Notes under the pieces: generated by a model | What the model was told of the DNA's origin: nothing | Database searches by the model: none | The model's input: only the letters and a program-made list of their open reading frames with translations | Shown: positions 33,561 to 42,215 of the stretch, piece after piece | Position numbering within the stretch: position 1 is the stretch's first letter | How the letters are laid out: each line of letters opens with the position of its first letter | Made by a program: the position numbers and the translations under genes | NCBI RefSeq assembly: GCF_000416235.1 | Contig: NZ_ATLO01000042.1 | Location: 372,001-436,000 of the forward strand | DNA length: 64,000 nucleotides | Reading direction: 5' to 3' | Source of the DNA: Pseudomonas sp. CFII64 | GTDB lineage: Bacteria; Pseudomonadota; Gammaproteobacteria; Pseudomonadales; Pseudomonadaceae

Positions 33561-34814
33561 ATGCTTACGACCACTGATTGCTCTTCTCCCGGGCGTAATA
33601 ACGTCTGGCTGCACATTCTCGCCGGCCTGTGTGCCAGCCTGGTCAGCATCGGCCTGGCGCGCTTCGCCTACACGCCGCTGATTCCGTCGCTGATCGGTGC
33701 GCACTGGTTTTCCGCGTCCGACGTGATCTACCTCAGCGCCGCAAACCTGATCGGCTATCTGATCGGCGCACTCGCCGGGCGTCCTATCGCCGCGCGTCTG
33801 TCCAACGGCCATAGCCTGCGACTGATGATGCTGCTGGCAACCGCTTCGTTCTTTGCTTGCGCCTTTCCGCTGTCGATCACCTGGTTCTTCAGTTGGCGCC
33901 TGTTGTCCGGCATCGCCGGCGGCGCAATCATGGTGCTGGTGGCGGCGACAGTGATTCCCCACGTCCCTGCCGCGCGTAAAGGCCTGGCCAGCGGCGCGAT
34001 CTTTCTGGGTGTCGGCCTGGGTATTGCGGGCTCCGGGACGCTGGTGCCCTTTCTGCTGTCGCTGGGCCTGCGTGACGCCTGGATCGGCCTTGGCCTGGTG
34101 TCCTTGCTGTTGACCGCTGTCAGCTGGTTCGGCTGGCCTTCGACGAGTGCCACGGCGGCGGTCAATGCGGCTGCGGTACAGAACGCTCAGCCTGGTAAAC
34201 CAGCGCCACTGGACGCAGCGGTTTATCTGCTGTTCGGCCAATACGCCCTAATGGCCGTAGGCCTGGTGCCAGCCATGGTATTTCTGGTGGATTACGTGAC
34301 CCGAGGCCAGGGTGCCAGCGCGCACATCGGTGCGTTGATCTGGGTGATGTATGGCGTTGGCGCGATCCTTGGGCCAGTCATTTATGGCTTCCTTGCTGAC
34401 CATCTCGGGGCGCGGAATTCGATTCGCCTGGTATTGCTGGTCCAGGCCCTTGCCGTCGCCGGGTTGTGCCTGACCCACTCTTATCCGCTGCTGGCGTTGC
34501 TGGCGGTGATCATTGGTTCGTTTCCGCCGGGTATCGTCCCGTTGGCCTTGGCCCGTATTCACGAATTGGTGCCGGGTCACGAACAGCAACAAGTTGCCTG
34601 GAGCCGCGCAACGGTGTCGTTCGCCACCTTTCAGGCGCTGGCGGGCTACGGTTATTCGGTGGTCTTCAATGGCAATGGCGGGCACCACGTGATGCTGTTT
34701 GCCATCGCGGCCGGGGCCATCGCAGTCGCCCTGATTGCAGATATTGGACTGGCGTTGATCAATCGTAAAAGCGCAGCGGCAGAGCAAACACCGAGCCCGG
34801 ACGCGACTGTGTAG
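33561..34814 (+). CDS. YbfB/YjiJ family MFS transporter
   Basis: A 417-residue inner-membrane protein with 12 predicted helices. The early segment IGLARFAYTPLIPSLI and loop ALAGRPIAARLSNGHSLR suit the YbfB/YjiJ MFS family, whose substrates are unknown. The last 163 bp are overlapped on the other strand by the extended YcaC-type hydrolase gene. It is divergent from a LysR gene. Its stop codon lies inside a REP element. Confidence 0.88.
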   Translation: MLTTTDCSSPGRNNVWLHILAGLCASLVSIGLARFAYTPLIPSLIGAHWFSASDVIYLSAANLIGYLIGALAGRPIAARLSNGHSLRLMMLLATASFFACAFPLSITWFFSWRLLSGIAGGAIMVLVAATVIPHVPAARKGLASGAIFLGVGLGIAGSGTLVPFLLSLGLRDAWIGLGLVSLLLTAVSWFGWPSTSATAAVNAAAVQNAQPGKPAPLDAAVYLLFGQYALMAVGLVPAMVFLVDYVTRGQGASAHIGALIWVMYGVGAILGPVIYGFLADHLGARNSIRLVLLVQALAVAGLCLTHSYPLLALLAVIIGSFPPGIVPLALARIHELVPGHEQQQVAWSRATVSFATFQALAGYGYSVVFNGNGGHHVMLFAIAAGAIAVALIADIGLALINRKSAAAEQTPSPDATV

Positions 34815-35509
34815 GAGCGAATATATTCGCGAGGTGATATTCCAGGAATACATCTGCGTTGGCACAAAAAAACGGCGCCGCACCCATACTTGGCAGTCAG
34901 TGCCGAGTAGCTGTTCATCAGGTTGCGGTAGTTCGGGATGCGTGGCGACAGCAGGTTGGCCAGGCCTTCCATGTCGTTGCGCCAGTCGACTTGCAGCTCG
35001 CAAGCGACCGAGAACCAGTTGACCAGTTGAGCGCCAGCGGCGGTCATGCGTGCCCACGAGGCTTGCTGCACGGTTTCATTGAAGGTGCCGGAAGCATCCG
35101 TCACGACGAATACTTCGAACCCTTCAGCCAAAGCCGACAATGTCGGGAAGGTCACGCAGACGTCAGTCACAACACCCGCGATGATCAGTTGCTTGCGGCC
35201 AGTGGCTTTCACCGCCTTGACGAAATCTTCGTTGTCCCAGGCATTGATCTGACCTGGACGCGGGATGTACGGCGCGTCCGGGAACAGTTCCTTGAGTTCT
35301 GGAACCATCGGGCCGTTCGGACCGCTTTCAAAACTGGTGGTGAGGATGGTCGGCAGTTTGAAGAACTTGGCGACGTCGGCGAGGGCCAACACGTTGTTCT
35401 TGAACTCGTTAGGCTGGAAATCCTGAACCAGAGAGATCAGGCCCGTCTGGTGGTCGACCAGCAAAACAACTGCGTCGTCTTTGTTGAGGCGCTTGTAGGG
35501 GGTGCTCAT
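34652..35509 (-). CDS. YcaC-type isochorismatase-family hydrolase with an extended C-terminus
   Basis: A cysteine hydrolase of the isochorismatase superfamily, YcaC type. Residues 1-207 give the whole family domain: D19 (LLVDHQTG), cis-peptide region and catalytic C118 (GVVTDVCVTF), ending NYRNLMNSYSALTAK. YcaC-like proteins end near here (about 208 residues). This frame continues for another 78 residues (34888 to 34652) through a REP element and antisense to the MFS gene, with a sequence that looks non-homologous and Cys/Arg-rich. A lost stop codon is likely. It closes the DoxX-ABM-amidohydrolase operon, 36 bp after the amidohydrolase. The substrate is unknown. Confidence 0.82.
   Translation of the reverse strand: MSTPYKRLNKDDAVVLLVDHQTGLISLVQDFQPNEFKNNVLALADVAKFFKLPTILTTSFESGPNGPMVPELKELFPDAPYIPRPGQINAWDNEDFVKAVKATGRKQLIIAGVVTDVCVTFPTLSALAEGFEVFVVTDASGTFNETVQQASWARMTAAGAQLVNWFSVACELQVDWRNDMEGLANLLSPRIPNYRNLMNSYSALTAKYGCGAVFLCQRRCIPGISPREYIRSYTVASGLGVCSAAALLRLINASPISAIRATAMAPAAMANSITWCPPLPLKTTE
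34811..34834. repeat. REP element between MFS and YcaC-type genes
   Basis: GTAGGAGCGAATATATTCGC followed by GAGG, the same class as at 1085 and 43794. It overlaps the last codon of the MFS gene and lies inside the extended 3' part of the leftward hydrolase frame, where it is translated as PREYIRSYT. Confidence 0.72.
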
Positions 35510-35545
35510 GGTTGACTCCTTTGAGATTTACGGGTTTTCGGGTAA

Positions 35546-37525
35546 TCAGAATGCGAAACACGAACAGCCGAATGCGCCCCAGAAACCCTGGAAGTCGCTG
35601 ACCGGTACGCTCGACATACGAGCGCGTTCGTGGCTGTGGGCGTGCACGGTGCATGGCCCCGCGCACTGGTGAACCTGGGCCAGCATCGGCGAGTTCTGGC
35701 GCCAGTGGCCGGGGACTTTGACCACCGGCGACCAATCGGGCAGCACAGGTACGCTGGGCGGTGCGAGTTTTTCGAAATCGCCGCTGCCGTACACCACCTT
35801 GCCGTCTACCACGGTCAGCACCGACTCGATCCACTTGATGGATTCCTCGTCGACGCTGAAATAGTCCGCCGACAAAGCCACCAGATCGGCGAGTTGGCCG
35901 ACTTTGATCATGCCTTTCTTGCCCTGCTCGGACGAAAACCAGGCGCTGCCGTGGGTGAAGAGTTCCAGGGCGATGTCCCGGGACAGACCTTCCGGATACA
36001 GCTCCAGCCCGCCAACCGTACGGCCGCTGACCATCCAGTACAGGGAAGTCCACGGGTTGTAGCTCGACACCCGAGTCGCGTCGGTGCCCGCGCCGACGGG
36101 TACGCCTTCGGCCAGCATGCGTTTGATCGGTGGCGTGTATTCGGCAGCCTTGGCCCCGTAACGCTCGACAAAATATTCGCCCTGGAAGGCCATCCGGTCC
36201 TGAATCGCGATACCGCCGCCCAAGGCCCGCACGCGCTCGATGTTTTTCGGCGTGATGGTTTCGCAGTGGTCAAAAAACCATGGCAGACCGTTGAACGGGA
36301 TGTCGCGATTGACCTTCTCGAATACGTCGAGCATGCGCGTGATGGATTCGTCGTAAGTGGCGTGCAGGCGGAACGGCCAGCGATGCTCCACCAGATGGCG
36401 CACCACAGGTTCCAGGTCCTGCTCCATGCCGGCTGGCAGATCCGGCCGAGGCTCAAGGAAGTCTTCGAAGTCGGCTGCGGAGAAGGCGAGCATTTCCCCG
36501 GCGCCGTTATGGCGCAGGAAATCGTCGCCCTGATGCAGCTGAACGGTGCTGGTCCAGTTCTTGAAGTCGGTCAGTTCTTCTTTCGGCTTCTGGGTGAACA
36601 GGTTGTAGGCGATACGTACGGTCAGCTGTTTTTCTTTAGCGAGCTCTTCGATGACGGCGTAGTCATCCGGGTAGTTCTGGAAACCGCCGCCGGCATCAAT
36701 GGCGCTGGTCACGCCCAGGCGATTGAGTTCGCGCATGAACTGACGCGTGGAGTTGACCTGGTATTCCAGCGGCAGCTTCGGCCCTTTCGCCAGGGTCGAG
36801 TACAGAATCATCGCGTTAGGCTTGGCCACCAGCATGCCGGTTGGATCGCCGTTGGAGTCGCGGACGATCTCGCCACCCGGCGGGTTCGGCGTGTTGCGGG
36901 TGTAACCGGCGACACGCAGTGCGGCACGGTTGAGCAAGGCGCGGTCATACAGGTGCAGCACAAATACCGGTGTATCCGGCGCGGCCTGGTTGAGCTCTTC
37001 CAGGGTTGGCATGCGTTTTTCGGCGAACTGGAATTCGTTCCAGCCGCCCACCACGCGCACCCATTGCGGCGTAGGCGTGCGATCAGCCTGATCCTTGAGC
37101 ATGCGCAAGGCATCGGCCAGCGACGGCACGCCTTCCCAACGCAGTTCGAGATTGTAATTCAGACCGCCACGGATCAGGTGCAAGTGAGAGTCGTTGAGGC
37201 CGGGGATCACCGTGCGTTTTTGCAGATCGATCACCTGCGTCGCGCTGCCGCGCAGCGCCATCACTTCAGCTTCGCTGCCCACGGCGACGAAACGGCCGCC
37301 GCTGATGGCGACCGCACTGGCAGTCGGCTTTTCACGGTCGACGGTATGGAATTGTCCGTTGTACAGAATCAGCTCGACGTTCATAGCGGTTCCTTCGACA
37401 GAGGATTGAGAAGCGCCGGCATAACCGGCAAAAGGCAAAGAGGGAAACAGTGCGGCGGCGGCACTGAGCAGCGTGCCCTTGGCGACGAAGCGGCGTCGCT
37501 CCAGATCGGTTTTGTCGTCACTCAT
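35546..37525 (-). CDS. Tat-exported amidohydrolase, YtcJ type
   Basis: A 659-residue metal-dependent amidohydrolase. GTGGAG precedes the ATG at 37525. The N-terminus has a twin-arginine motif (ERRRFVAKG) and hydrophobic core, so Tat export is likely. Domain landmarks are PGLNDSHLHL (metal-binding HxH), HATYDES, FDHCETI and GAGTDATRVSS. The C-terminal tail (FGCSCFAF) is unusual in having two cysteines. The family hydrolyses amides or removes N-acyl groups; the substrate is not predictable. It is 4 bp downstream of the ABM gene, in one operon with DoxX and the YcaC-type hydrolase. Confidence 0.86.
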   Translation of the reverse strand: MSDDKTDLERRRFVAKGTLLSAAAALFPSLPFAGYAGASQSSVEGTAMNVELILYNGQFHTVDREKPTASAVAISGGRFVAVGSEAEVMALRGSATQVIDLQKRTVIPGLNDSHLHLIRGGLNYNLELRWEGVPSLADALRMLKDQADRTPTPQWVRVVGGWNEFQFAEKRMPTLEELNQAAPDTPVFVLHLYDRALLNRAALRVAGYTRNTPNPPGGEIVRDSNGDPTGMLVAKPNAMILYSTLAKGPKLPLEYQVNSTRQFMRELNRLGVTSAIDAGGGFQNYPDDYAVIEELAKEKQLTVRIAYNLFTQKPKEELTDFKNWTSTVQLHQGDDFLRHNGAGEMLAFSAADFEDFLEPRPDLPAGMEQDLEPVVRHLVEHRWPFRLHATYDESITRMLDVFEKVNRDIPFNGLPWFFDHCETITPKNIERVRALGGGIAIQDRMAFQGEYFVERYGAKAAEYTPPIKRMLAEGVPVGAGTDATRVSSYNPWTSLYWMVSGRTVGGLELYPEGLSRDIALELFTHGSAWFSSEQGKKGMIKVGQLADLVALSADYFSVDEESIKWIESVLTVVDGKVVYGSGDFEKLAPPSVPVLPDWSPVVKVPGHWRQNSPMLAQVHQCAGPCTVHAHSHERARMSSVPVSDFQGFWGAFGCSCFAF

Positions 37526-37529
37526 GGCG

Positions 37530-38162
37530 TTACTCCACGGGTTTGCTTTCCGGCGCAGCATTCAGCCATGGCGCAAACAGGCGCGTTGCTGCGGGCATCA
37601 GGAGGTAGACCACCAGCAGGACGATGGTCACGGTGACCAGTGCGGTGCTCACCACGTAATTGGCGAGAAACGGACTCAAGGTAAAAACCGGGTGCCAGAT
37701 CAACGGAATCAGCAGGGTCAGCGGGCAGATCACCAGGAACGTCACGCACGCCTGCTTCCAGCGCGGCGGCGGCGATTTAGACGATTCCGTGGCCGGTGTG
37801 AACCAGAATTCGTTGTGCGGATTGACCTCGATCTGGTCGCCGTCGGCGAGCAACGGCTGGGCTTCTGCCACCAACCGGCTGCGTTCCGCGGAATCGAGCC
37901 AGCTCTGCATGGCGTCAGTGGAGTGAAAACGCAGCACGCAGGTAAACAGTTGCAGACCATCAGCCTTGCTGCGGATGACATCCACGCCGAGGTGACCCGG
38001 ATAGCTGCCGGCAATCGATACGATGCGCCGCAGCCAGGCTTCATAATCAGCCTCCAGCCCGGCCTTGATCCGGTGCTTGATGACCAGGGTGACCACTTCG
38101 TTGAACACTGGCTGGCTGACCACAGCCGCCTCGGCGCTGAAGAGTGAAGGTGCATCAGACAT
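37530..38162 (-). CDS. Antibiotic-biosynthesis-monooxygenase (ABM) domain protein with membrane helices
   Basis: A 210-residue protein. Residues 20-115 form an ABM ferredoxin-like domain (VTLVIKHRIKAGLEADYEAWLRRI, FHSTDAMQSWLDSAER). Two hydrophobic segments follow (about 137-157 and 168-192), so the domain is anchored in the inner membrane. ABM proteins can be small oxygenases or heme or quinone binders; here it is part of a DoxX-containing operon, which suggests oxidation chemistry at the membrane. It overlaps the DoxX stop by 8 bp. Confidence 0.84.
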   Translation of the reverse strand: MSDAPSLFSAEAAVVSQPVFNEVVTLVIKHRIKAGLEADYEAWLRRIVSIAGSYPGHLGVDVIRSKADGLQLFTCVLRFHSTDAMQSWLDSAERSRLVAEAQPLLADGDQIEVNPHNEFWFTPATESSKSPPPRWKQACVTFLVICPLTLLIPLIWHPVFTLSPFLANYVVSTALVTVTIVLLVVYLLMPAATRLFAPWLNAAPESKPVE

Positions 38163-38571
38163 AACGTAACGCTCCGCTAAAACGTGCGTTGAGGGCCAGC
38201 CGTCCCGGCCCGGCCATAAACACAGTAGTAAAGATGATCAGCAGCAGCCAGCCGAACTGCCCTTCTTCCAGACTCCATTGCGGATGGACGACCAGCAAGG
38301 CCACCAGCAGCACGACGATGATGGGCAGGCACGACAGGCGCACGAACAGACCGGCGGCGATGAAAATCGGGCACACCACTTCGGCGAAGATCGCCAGGAT
38401 CAAGGTCAGGCTTGCGCCCATGTGGAAGGGATCTTCGATAAGCGACAGCTGCGCCTGGAAGTTGAGCAGCTTGGGCAGCCCGTGAACGATCAAGAGGAAA
38501 ACGGCGGCGCTGATCCGCAGAAACAGCAGGCCGAGGTCCTGAGCGTTGTTTTCCAGCGTCGAATTAGTCAT
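38155..38571 (-). CDS. DoxX family membrane protein
   Basis: A 138-residue protein with four predicted helices. The family motif is visible (LGLLFLRISAAVFLLIVHGLPKLL and AIFAEVVCPIFIAAGLFVR). DoxX-type proteins are quinone-interacting or redox-linked membrane subunits, often beside oxygenases. It is first in a leftward operon of four genes and 131 bp downstream of the LysR gene on the same strand. Confidence 0.88.
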   Translation of the reverse strand: MTNSTLENNAQDLGLLFLRISAAVFLLIVHGLPKLLNFQAQLSLIEDPFHMGASLTLILAIFAEVVCPIFIAAGLFVRLSCLPIIVVLLVALLVVHPQWSLEEGQFGWLLLIIFTTVFMAGPGRLALNARFSGALRYV

Positions 38572-38703
38572 GGCGCCACCAGCAAGTTAAGGAATGGCCA
38601 GAGCACGCTGCGCGTGTCCTGGCCAACTCTGAATTTGATAGTGCCCAGCGGGGTGCGGCAAAAATTGAATGGTTGTGCTTTCTTTGCCGATCAGCGTTGA
38701 CGG

Positions 38704-39624
38704 CTAGGGCGCGACGTCCAGCGCCTGGGACATGAACTGGCTGATCCGCGCGCGCAACCAGCGTTCGGCCGGATCGTTATCGTGAACCCCGCTCCAGACC
38801 ATCGACAGCTCGGCTTCGTTGATCGGAAACGGCGGATCGTCAGCGCGCAAGGCGCAGCCTTCAACCAGCGCACAGGCCGCGTAGTCGGGCACGGTGGCGA
38901 TCAGTTCGGTGCCCGCCAGCAATGCCCGCAGCCCGTTGAACTGCGGGACCGCCAACACCACCTTGCGCGCCCGCCCGACCTTGGCCAGATCCAGATCGAT
39001 GTTGCCGCTCAAGTCGCCCGAGAACGACACCATCGCATGGGGCCGCGCGCAATATTCGTCGAGGGTCAAAGGCCCGGGCCGGGCGTCGCCACGCAGAACC
39101 TTGCAGCCGATATCGCGCAGTTTCTTGCGCTTGGCATTGGCGGGCAGGTCCGTGGTGTAGCTGACGCCCACCGAGATTTCCCCGGATGCCAACAAGGCTG
39201 GCAGCAATAAATAGTTGGCGCGTCGCACGACAACAATGATGCCCGGCGCTTCCTCGCGCAGCTGCGTCAATAGCGGCGGCAGCAAACCAAACTCGGCGTC
39301 ATCGGACAATCCGATACGGAACACGTCGGTGCTGGTAGACGGGTCGAAATCCTTGGCCCGGCTGACGGCTCCGGAAATGGTGTCCAGTGCCGGCTGGATT
39401 TCCTTGAGGATGTCCAGGGCCCGCGCGGTCGGTTCCATGCCCCGGCCATTGCGCAACAGCAGCGGATCATCGAACAGATCCCTCAGCCGCGCCAACGCCG
39501 CGCTCACCGCCGGCTGCCCCATGAACAGCTTTTCCGCGACCCGGGTCAGGTTGCGCTCGAACATCAAGGCTTCAAAGATCACCAGCAAGTTGAGGTCGAC
39601 ACGGCGCAGGTCGTTGCGATTCAT
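38704..39624 (-). CDS. LysR-type transcriptional regulator
   Basis: A 306-residue LysR protein starting at 39624 (MNRNDLRRVDLNLLVIFEAL, typical of the NodD/SyrM-like group). Helix-turn-helix about residues 20-60 (RNLTRVAEKLFMGQPAVSAAL). It is immediately upstream of the DoxX operon on the same strand and is the probable regulator of that operon. Confidence 0.88.
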   Translation of the reverse strand: MNRNDLRRVDLNLLVIFEALMFERNLTRVAEKLFMGQPAVSAALARLRDLFDDPLLLRNGRGMEPTARALDILKEIQPALDTISGAVSRAKDFDPSTSTDVFRIGLSDDAEFGLLPPLLTQLREEAPGIIVVVRRANYLLLPALLASGEISVGVSYTTDLPANAKRKKLRDIGCKVLRGDARPGPLTLDEYCARPHAMVSFSGDLSGNIDLDLAKVGRARKVVLAVPQFNGLRALLAGTELIATVPDYAACALVEGCALRADDPPFPINEAELSMVWSGVHDNDPAERWLRARISQFMSQALDVAP

Positions 39625-39747
39625 GAGTGGGGTCCAGAACGAAGAAAATGAAAAGGCAGCCGGGCTTATCTGCTGCTCAAGTAAGCACTGTAGATGGGGG
39701 CCTGCCTTGTATGGATGTGCTTTTGATTCGCAAAAATACACCGTGAT

Positions 39748-39803
39748 CTGTAGGACCGGCTTTAGCCGGGAGAGCGTCCTCCCGGCTAAAGCCGGTCCTA
39801 CAG
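39748..39803. repeat. Perfect 56-nt hairpin, REP pair of the GTAGGACCGG class
   Basis: CTGTAGGACCGGCTTTAGCC starts at 39748. The 25-base arm ending at 39772 is repeated exactly in inverted form at 39779-39803, with a 6-base spacer. Single copies of the class lie at 7143 and 56246. It sits upstream of the OprD gene; the rest of 39625-39943 is unremarkable. Confidence 0.85.
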
Positions 39804-39949
39804 AATGATGTGGCGAGCCTTCAGCTCTAGCACCCGCAGACAATTTTGCGCACAGCCCGTCAATTCATGCCAGCCCGTTCCTGTCAGATTGACCCGCGCT
39901 TGCCGGACATTCGGTTCAGCGTAGTCGCTTCACTCAAAAGGGCATGAAT

Positions 39950-41278
39950 ATGCGCAACCGATTTACCCTGCTGACTTCCGTGGCGCTGCTGGCGTCGGGT
40001 CAGGCCTTGGCTGTCCATGCCGAAGAGCCACATGGCTTTGTTGAGGATTCGACCCTCAATCTGTTATCGCGAAACTTCTTCCTGCACAACGATTACCGCA
40101 CCGGACATGAGCAGAAGAACTACAAGCAGGAGTGGGCACAAGGCTTTATTGCCAATCTCAAATCCGGCTTTACCCAGGGCGAGATTGGCGTTGGCATTGA
40201 TGCCCACGGGTTTTATGGTTTGAAGCTGGACAGCGGCCGCGGGCGTTCCGGCACCGGGTTGCTGCCACTGGACAGCCAGGGCCGCGCCGAAGATGACTAT
40301 TCCAGCGCGGGCGCTGCGCTCAAGCTCAAGTATTCGCAAACCACGTTGAAGTTCGGCGAAATGGAAGTCGAAACACCAGTTTTCGATACCGCCGACAAGC
40401 GCTTGCAACCGGAGTACGCCACCGGATTCTTCCTCGACAGCCAGGAAATCCAGGGCGTAAGGCTGGTGGCCGGGCACTTCACGGCATTCAAGAATCAGGA
40501 CGCCTCGACCACTCACGGCGACTTCGCCGGTTACGGCGCAAGCACGCGCGACGCCAGCATCAGCCTGGCCGGGATCGAACTCTCGGGCGATGGTCCTCTG
40601 GGAGGTTCGCTGTATGCCTCGCAACTCTCGGACACCTGGCGGCAGTACTACGCCAACCTGCACTTTAACCGACAGCTGTCCGCAGACAGCTCGGTGCTGC
40701 TGGACAGTAATCTGTACCGAACGCTGGACACCGGCAACGCCGACGCCGACGCCGGCTCGATCAACAATACAGCGTACAGTTTGTCGGCCAAATATCGGCT
40801 GGGCAGTCAGGCGCTGACCCTCGGTTATCAGAAGATTGACGGCGACACGCCATTCGATTTCGTCGGCGGCGATTCGATTTATCTGGCCAACTCGATCAAA
40901 TATGCCGACTTCAACGGCGCGCATGAGCAGTCTTATCAGGTTCGCTACGACCTGAACTTCGCAACGCTCGGTGTCCCGGGCCTCAAGTTCATGACCCGCT
41001 ATGTGACCGGTCGGCAGATCGACGGGACCAAGGCCCAGCAAAGCGGCGCCTATAATCCGTTCGACACTGACATTGACCGTTACGTGCCGATTCAGGGCAA
41101 GGGCGGCCGCCATTGGGAACGCGATATCGACCTGAAATACGTGGTGCAATCGGGCCCCGCCAAAGACCTGTCGCTGGATATTTCCCATGTATCCCACCGA
41201 GGCAATACCGCTCAGGCGGGCGACGATATCGATCGGTTGTATCTGGTGGTTGAATACCCGCTGGACCTGCTCAAGTAA
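39950..41278 (+). CDS. OprD family outer-membrane porin
   Basis: A 442-residue porin from the ATG at 39950, chosen because AAGGG lies seven bases upstream; an ATG at 39944 is also in frame. A signal peptide (LLTSVALLASGQALA) precedes FVEDSTLNLLSRNFF, the standard OprD mature N-terminus. Later sections GFFLDSQEIQGVRLVAGHFTAF and the final YPLDLLK strand fit. OprD-family channels admit basic amino acids, aromatic acids or other small carboxylates; the substrate here is not evident. Its stop codon directly abuts the stop of the convergent AraC gene. Confidence 0.92.
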   Translation: MRNRFTLLTSVALLASGQALAVHAEEPHGFVEDSTLNLLSRNFFLHNDYRTGHEQKNYKQEWAQGFIANLKSGFTQGEIGVGIDAHGFYGLKLDSGRGRSGTGLLPLDSQGRAEDDYSSAGAALKLKYSQTTLKFGEMEVETPVFDTADKRLQPEYATGFFLDSQEIQGVRLVAGHFTAFKNQDASTTHGDFAGYGASTRDASISLAGIELSGDGPLGGSLYASQLSDTWRQYYANLHFNRQLSADSSVLLDSNLYRTLDTGNADADAGSINNTAYSLSAKYRLGSQALTLGYQKIDGDTPFDFVGGDSIYLANSIKYADFNGAHEQSYQVRYDLNFATLGVPGLKFMTRYVTGRQIDGTKAQQSGAYNPFDTDIDRYVPIQGKGGRHWERDIDLKYVVQSGPAKDLSLDISHVSHRGNTAQAGDDIDRLYLVVEYPLDLLK

Positions 41279-41986
41279 TCAACTGGCGCGACGGCTGGCG
41301 ACCGGCAGTGACCGGCGCCAGCTGAATGGGGTCAGGCCGATTACGCGGGTGAACACCCGGGTGAAGTGCGATTGATCGGCAAAGCCACAATCCAGGCTGA
41401 TCCGGGAAATGGTCAGTTGCGTTTCAGTGAGCAGGTGCTTGGCCTTGTCCAGGCGCATCTGCAAGAACCAGTCGCGAGGCGAGACGCCGGTATTCTTCTT
41501 GAAAGCCCGGGAGAAATGACTGCGCGACAAGGAGCACTCGCCGGCGATCTGGGCGATGGACAGGCCGCGATCCATATGGCTGGCCATCATTTCCTTGGCG
41601 CGCCGCTCCTGCCAGGGCGACAAGGCTATTTTTTCGCAGGGCGCTTTTTCGGTTTGAAGTGCCTCGCAAGGCGCGGGCTTTTCAAAGTGCGTGGACAGAT
41701 GCGAACACAGCACCAGCATGGCCCGATCCACTGAGTCTTCAACCTCCCCCTGCCGATTGCGCAGCGCTGGCAATAACGAGCAGATCAATTGATAAGCCAG
41801 TGGCTCAATGCCGGAGGCAGTCGGCTCAAGCAAGCTGATGGGCCGGTCGTCCGCCGCGTTGCGCGACCACGACTTGATCAACTCATCGAGGGCAGACGAA
41901 AGCCCGGCCAGCGTTGGCGGCGACGGGGCCTGGGCGGCTACGGAGGATTCGATCTGGCGTAAGGGCGATGGGCTGACGGTATTCAT
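41279..41986 (-). CDS. AraC-type transcriptional regulator
   Basis: A 235-residue regulator with CAGGAG upstream. The C-terminal 100 residues contain two helix-turn-helix motifs (LSIAQIAGECSLSRSHFSRAFKK and LTISRISLDCGFADQSHFTRVF). The N-terminal half is short and carries no cupin motif, so its effector domain is atypical. It abuts the OprD gene convergently and is divergent from the hydrolase at 42216, which may be a target. Its DNA-binding domain resembles that of the AraC protein at 54154. Confidence 0.88.
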   Translation of the reverse strand: MNTVSPSPLRQIESSVAAQAPSPPTLAGLSSALDELIKSWSRNAADDRPISLLEPTASGIEPLAYQLICSLLPALRNRQGEVEDSVDRAMLVLCSHLSTHFEKPAPCEALQTEKAPCEKIALSPWQERRAKEMMASHMDRGLSIAQIAGECSLSRSHFSRAFKKNTGVSPRDWFLQMRLDKAKHLLTETQLTISRISLDCGFADQSHFTRVFTRVIGLTPFSWRRSLPVASRRAS

Positions 41987-42215
41987 TTCAGACTCTCCTG
42001 AGCAAAAGGGGTTGGTCAGGTTCCGAGTCTGTAGTTGGCAGTCCTTAAAGTCCTTCTTGGGACATTAATCGTTCTGAAGCAGGCTATGGCGCTCGGTTAT
42101 GGGGGAAGCAGGGGCGATCCGGTTAAGAACATTTCAGGTCGGTGCCAAGGACTTGAGCGAAGGGGCGGCCTACTGTTGGCCTTCTCATTTTGTGCGCCAA
42201 TCCCAGGAGAAACCC

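Noticed and set aside
35630..37636. A 668-codon open frame on the plus strand across the amidohydrolase
   Set aside because: Antisense to a gene with clear metal-binding motifs and a Tat leader. The long frame results from high GC at third positions.
39748..39803. Rho-independent terminator of the LysR gene at 38704
   Set aside because: The hairpin is perfect but lies upstream of the LysR start, has no T-run and belongs to a repeated REP class.
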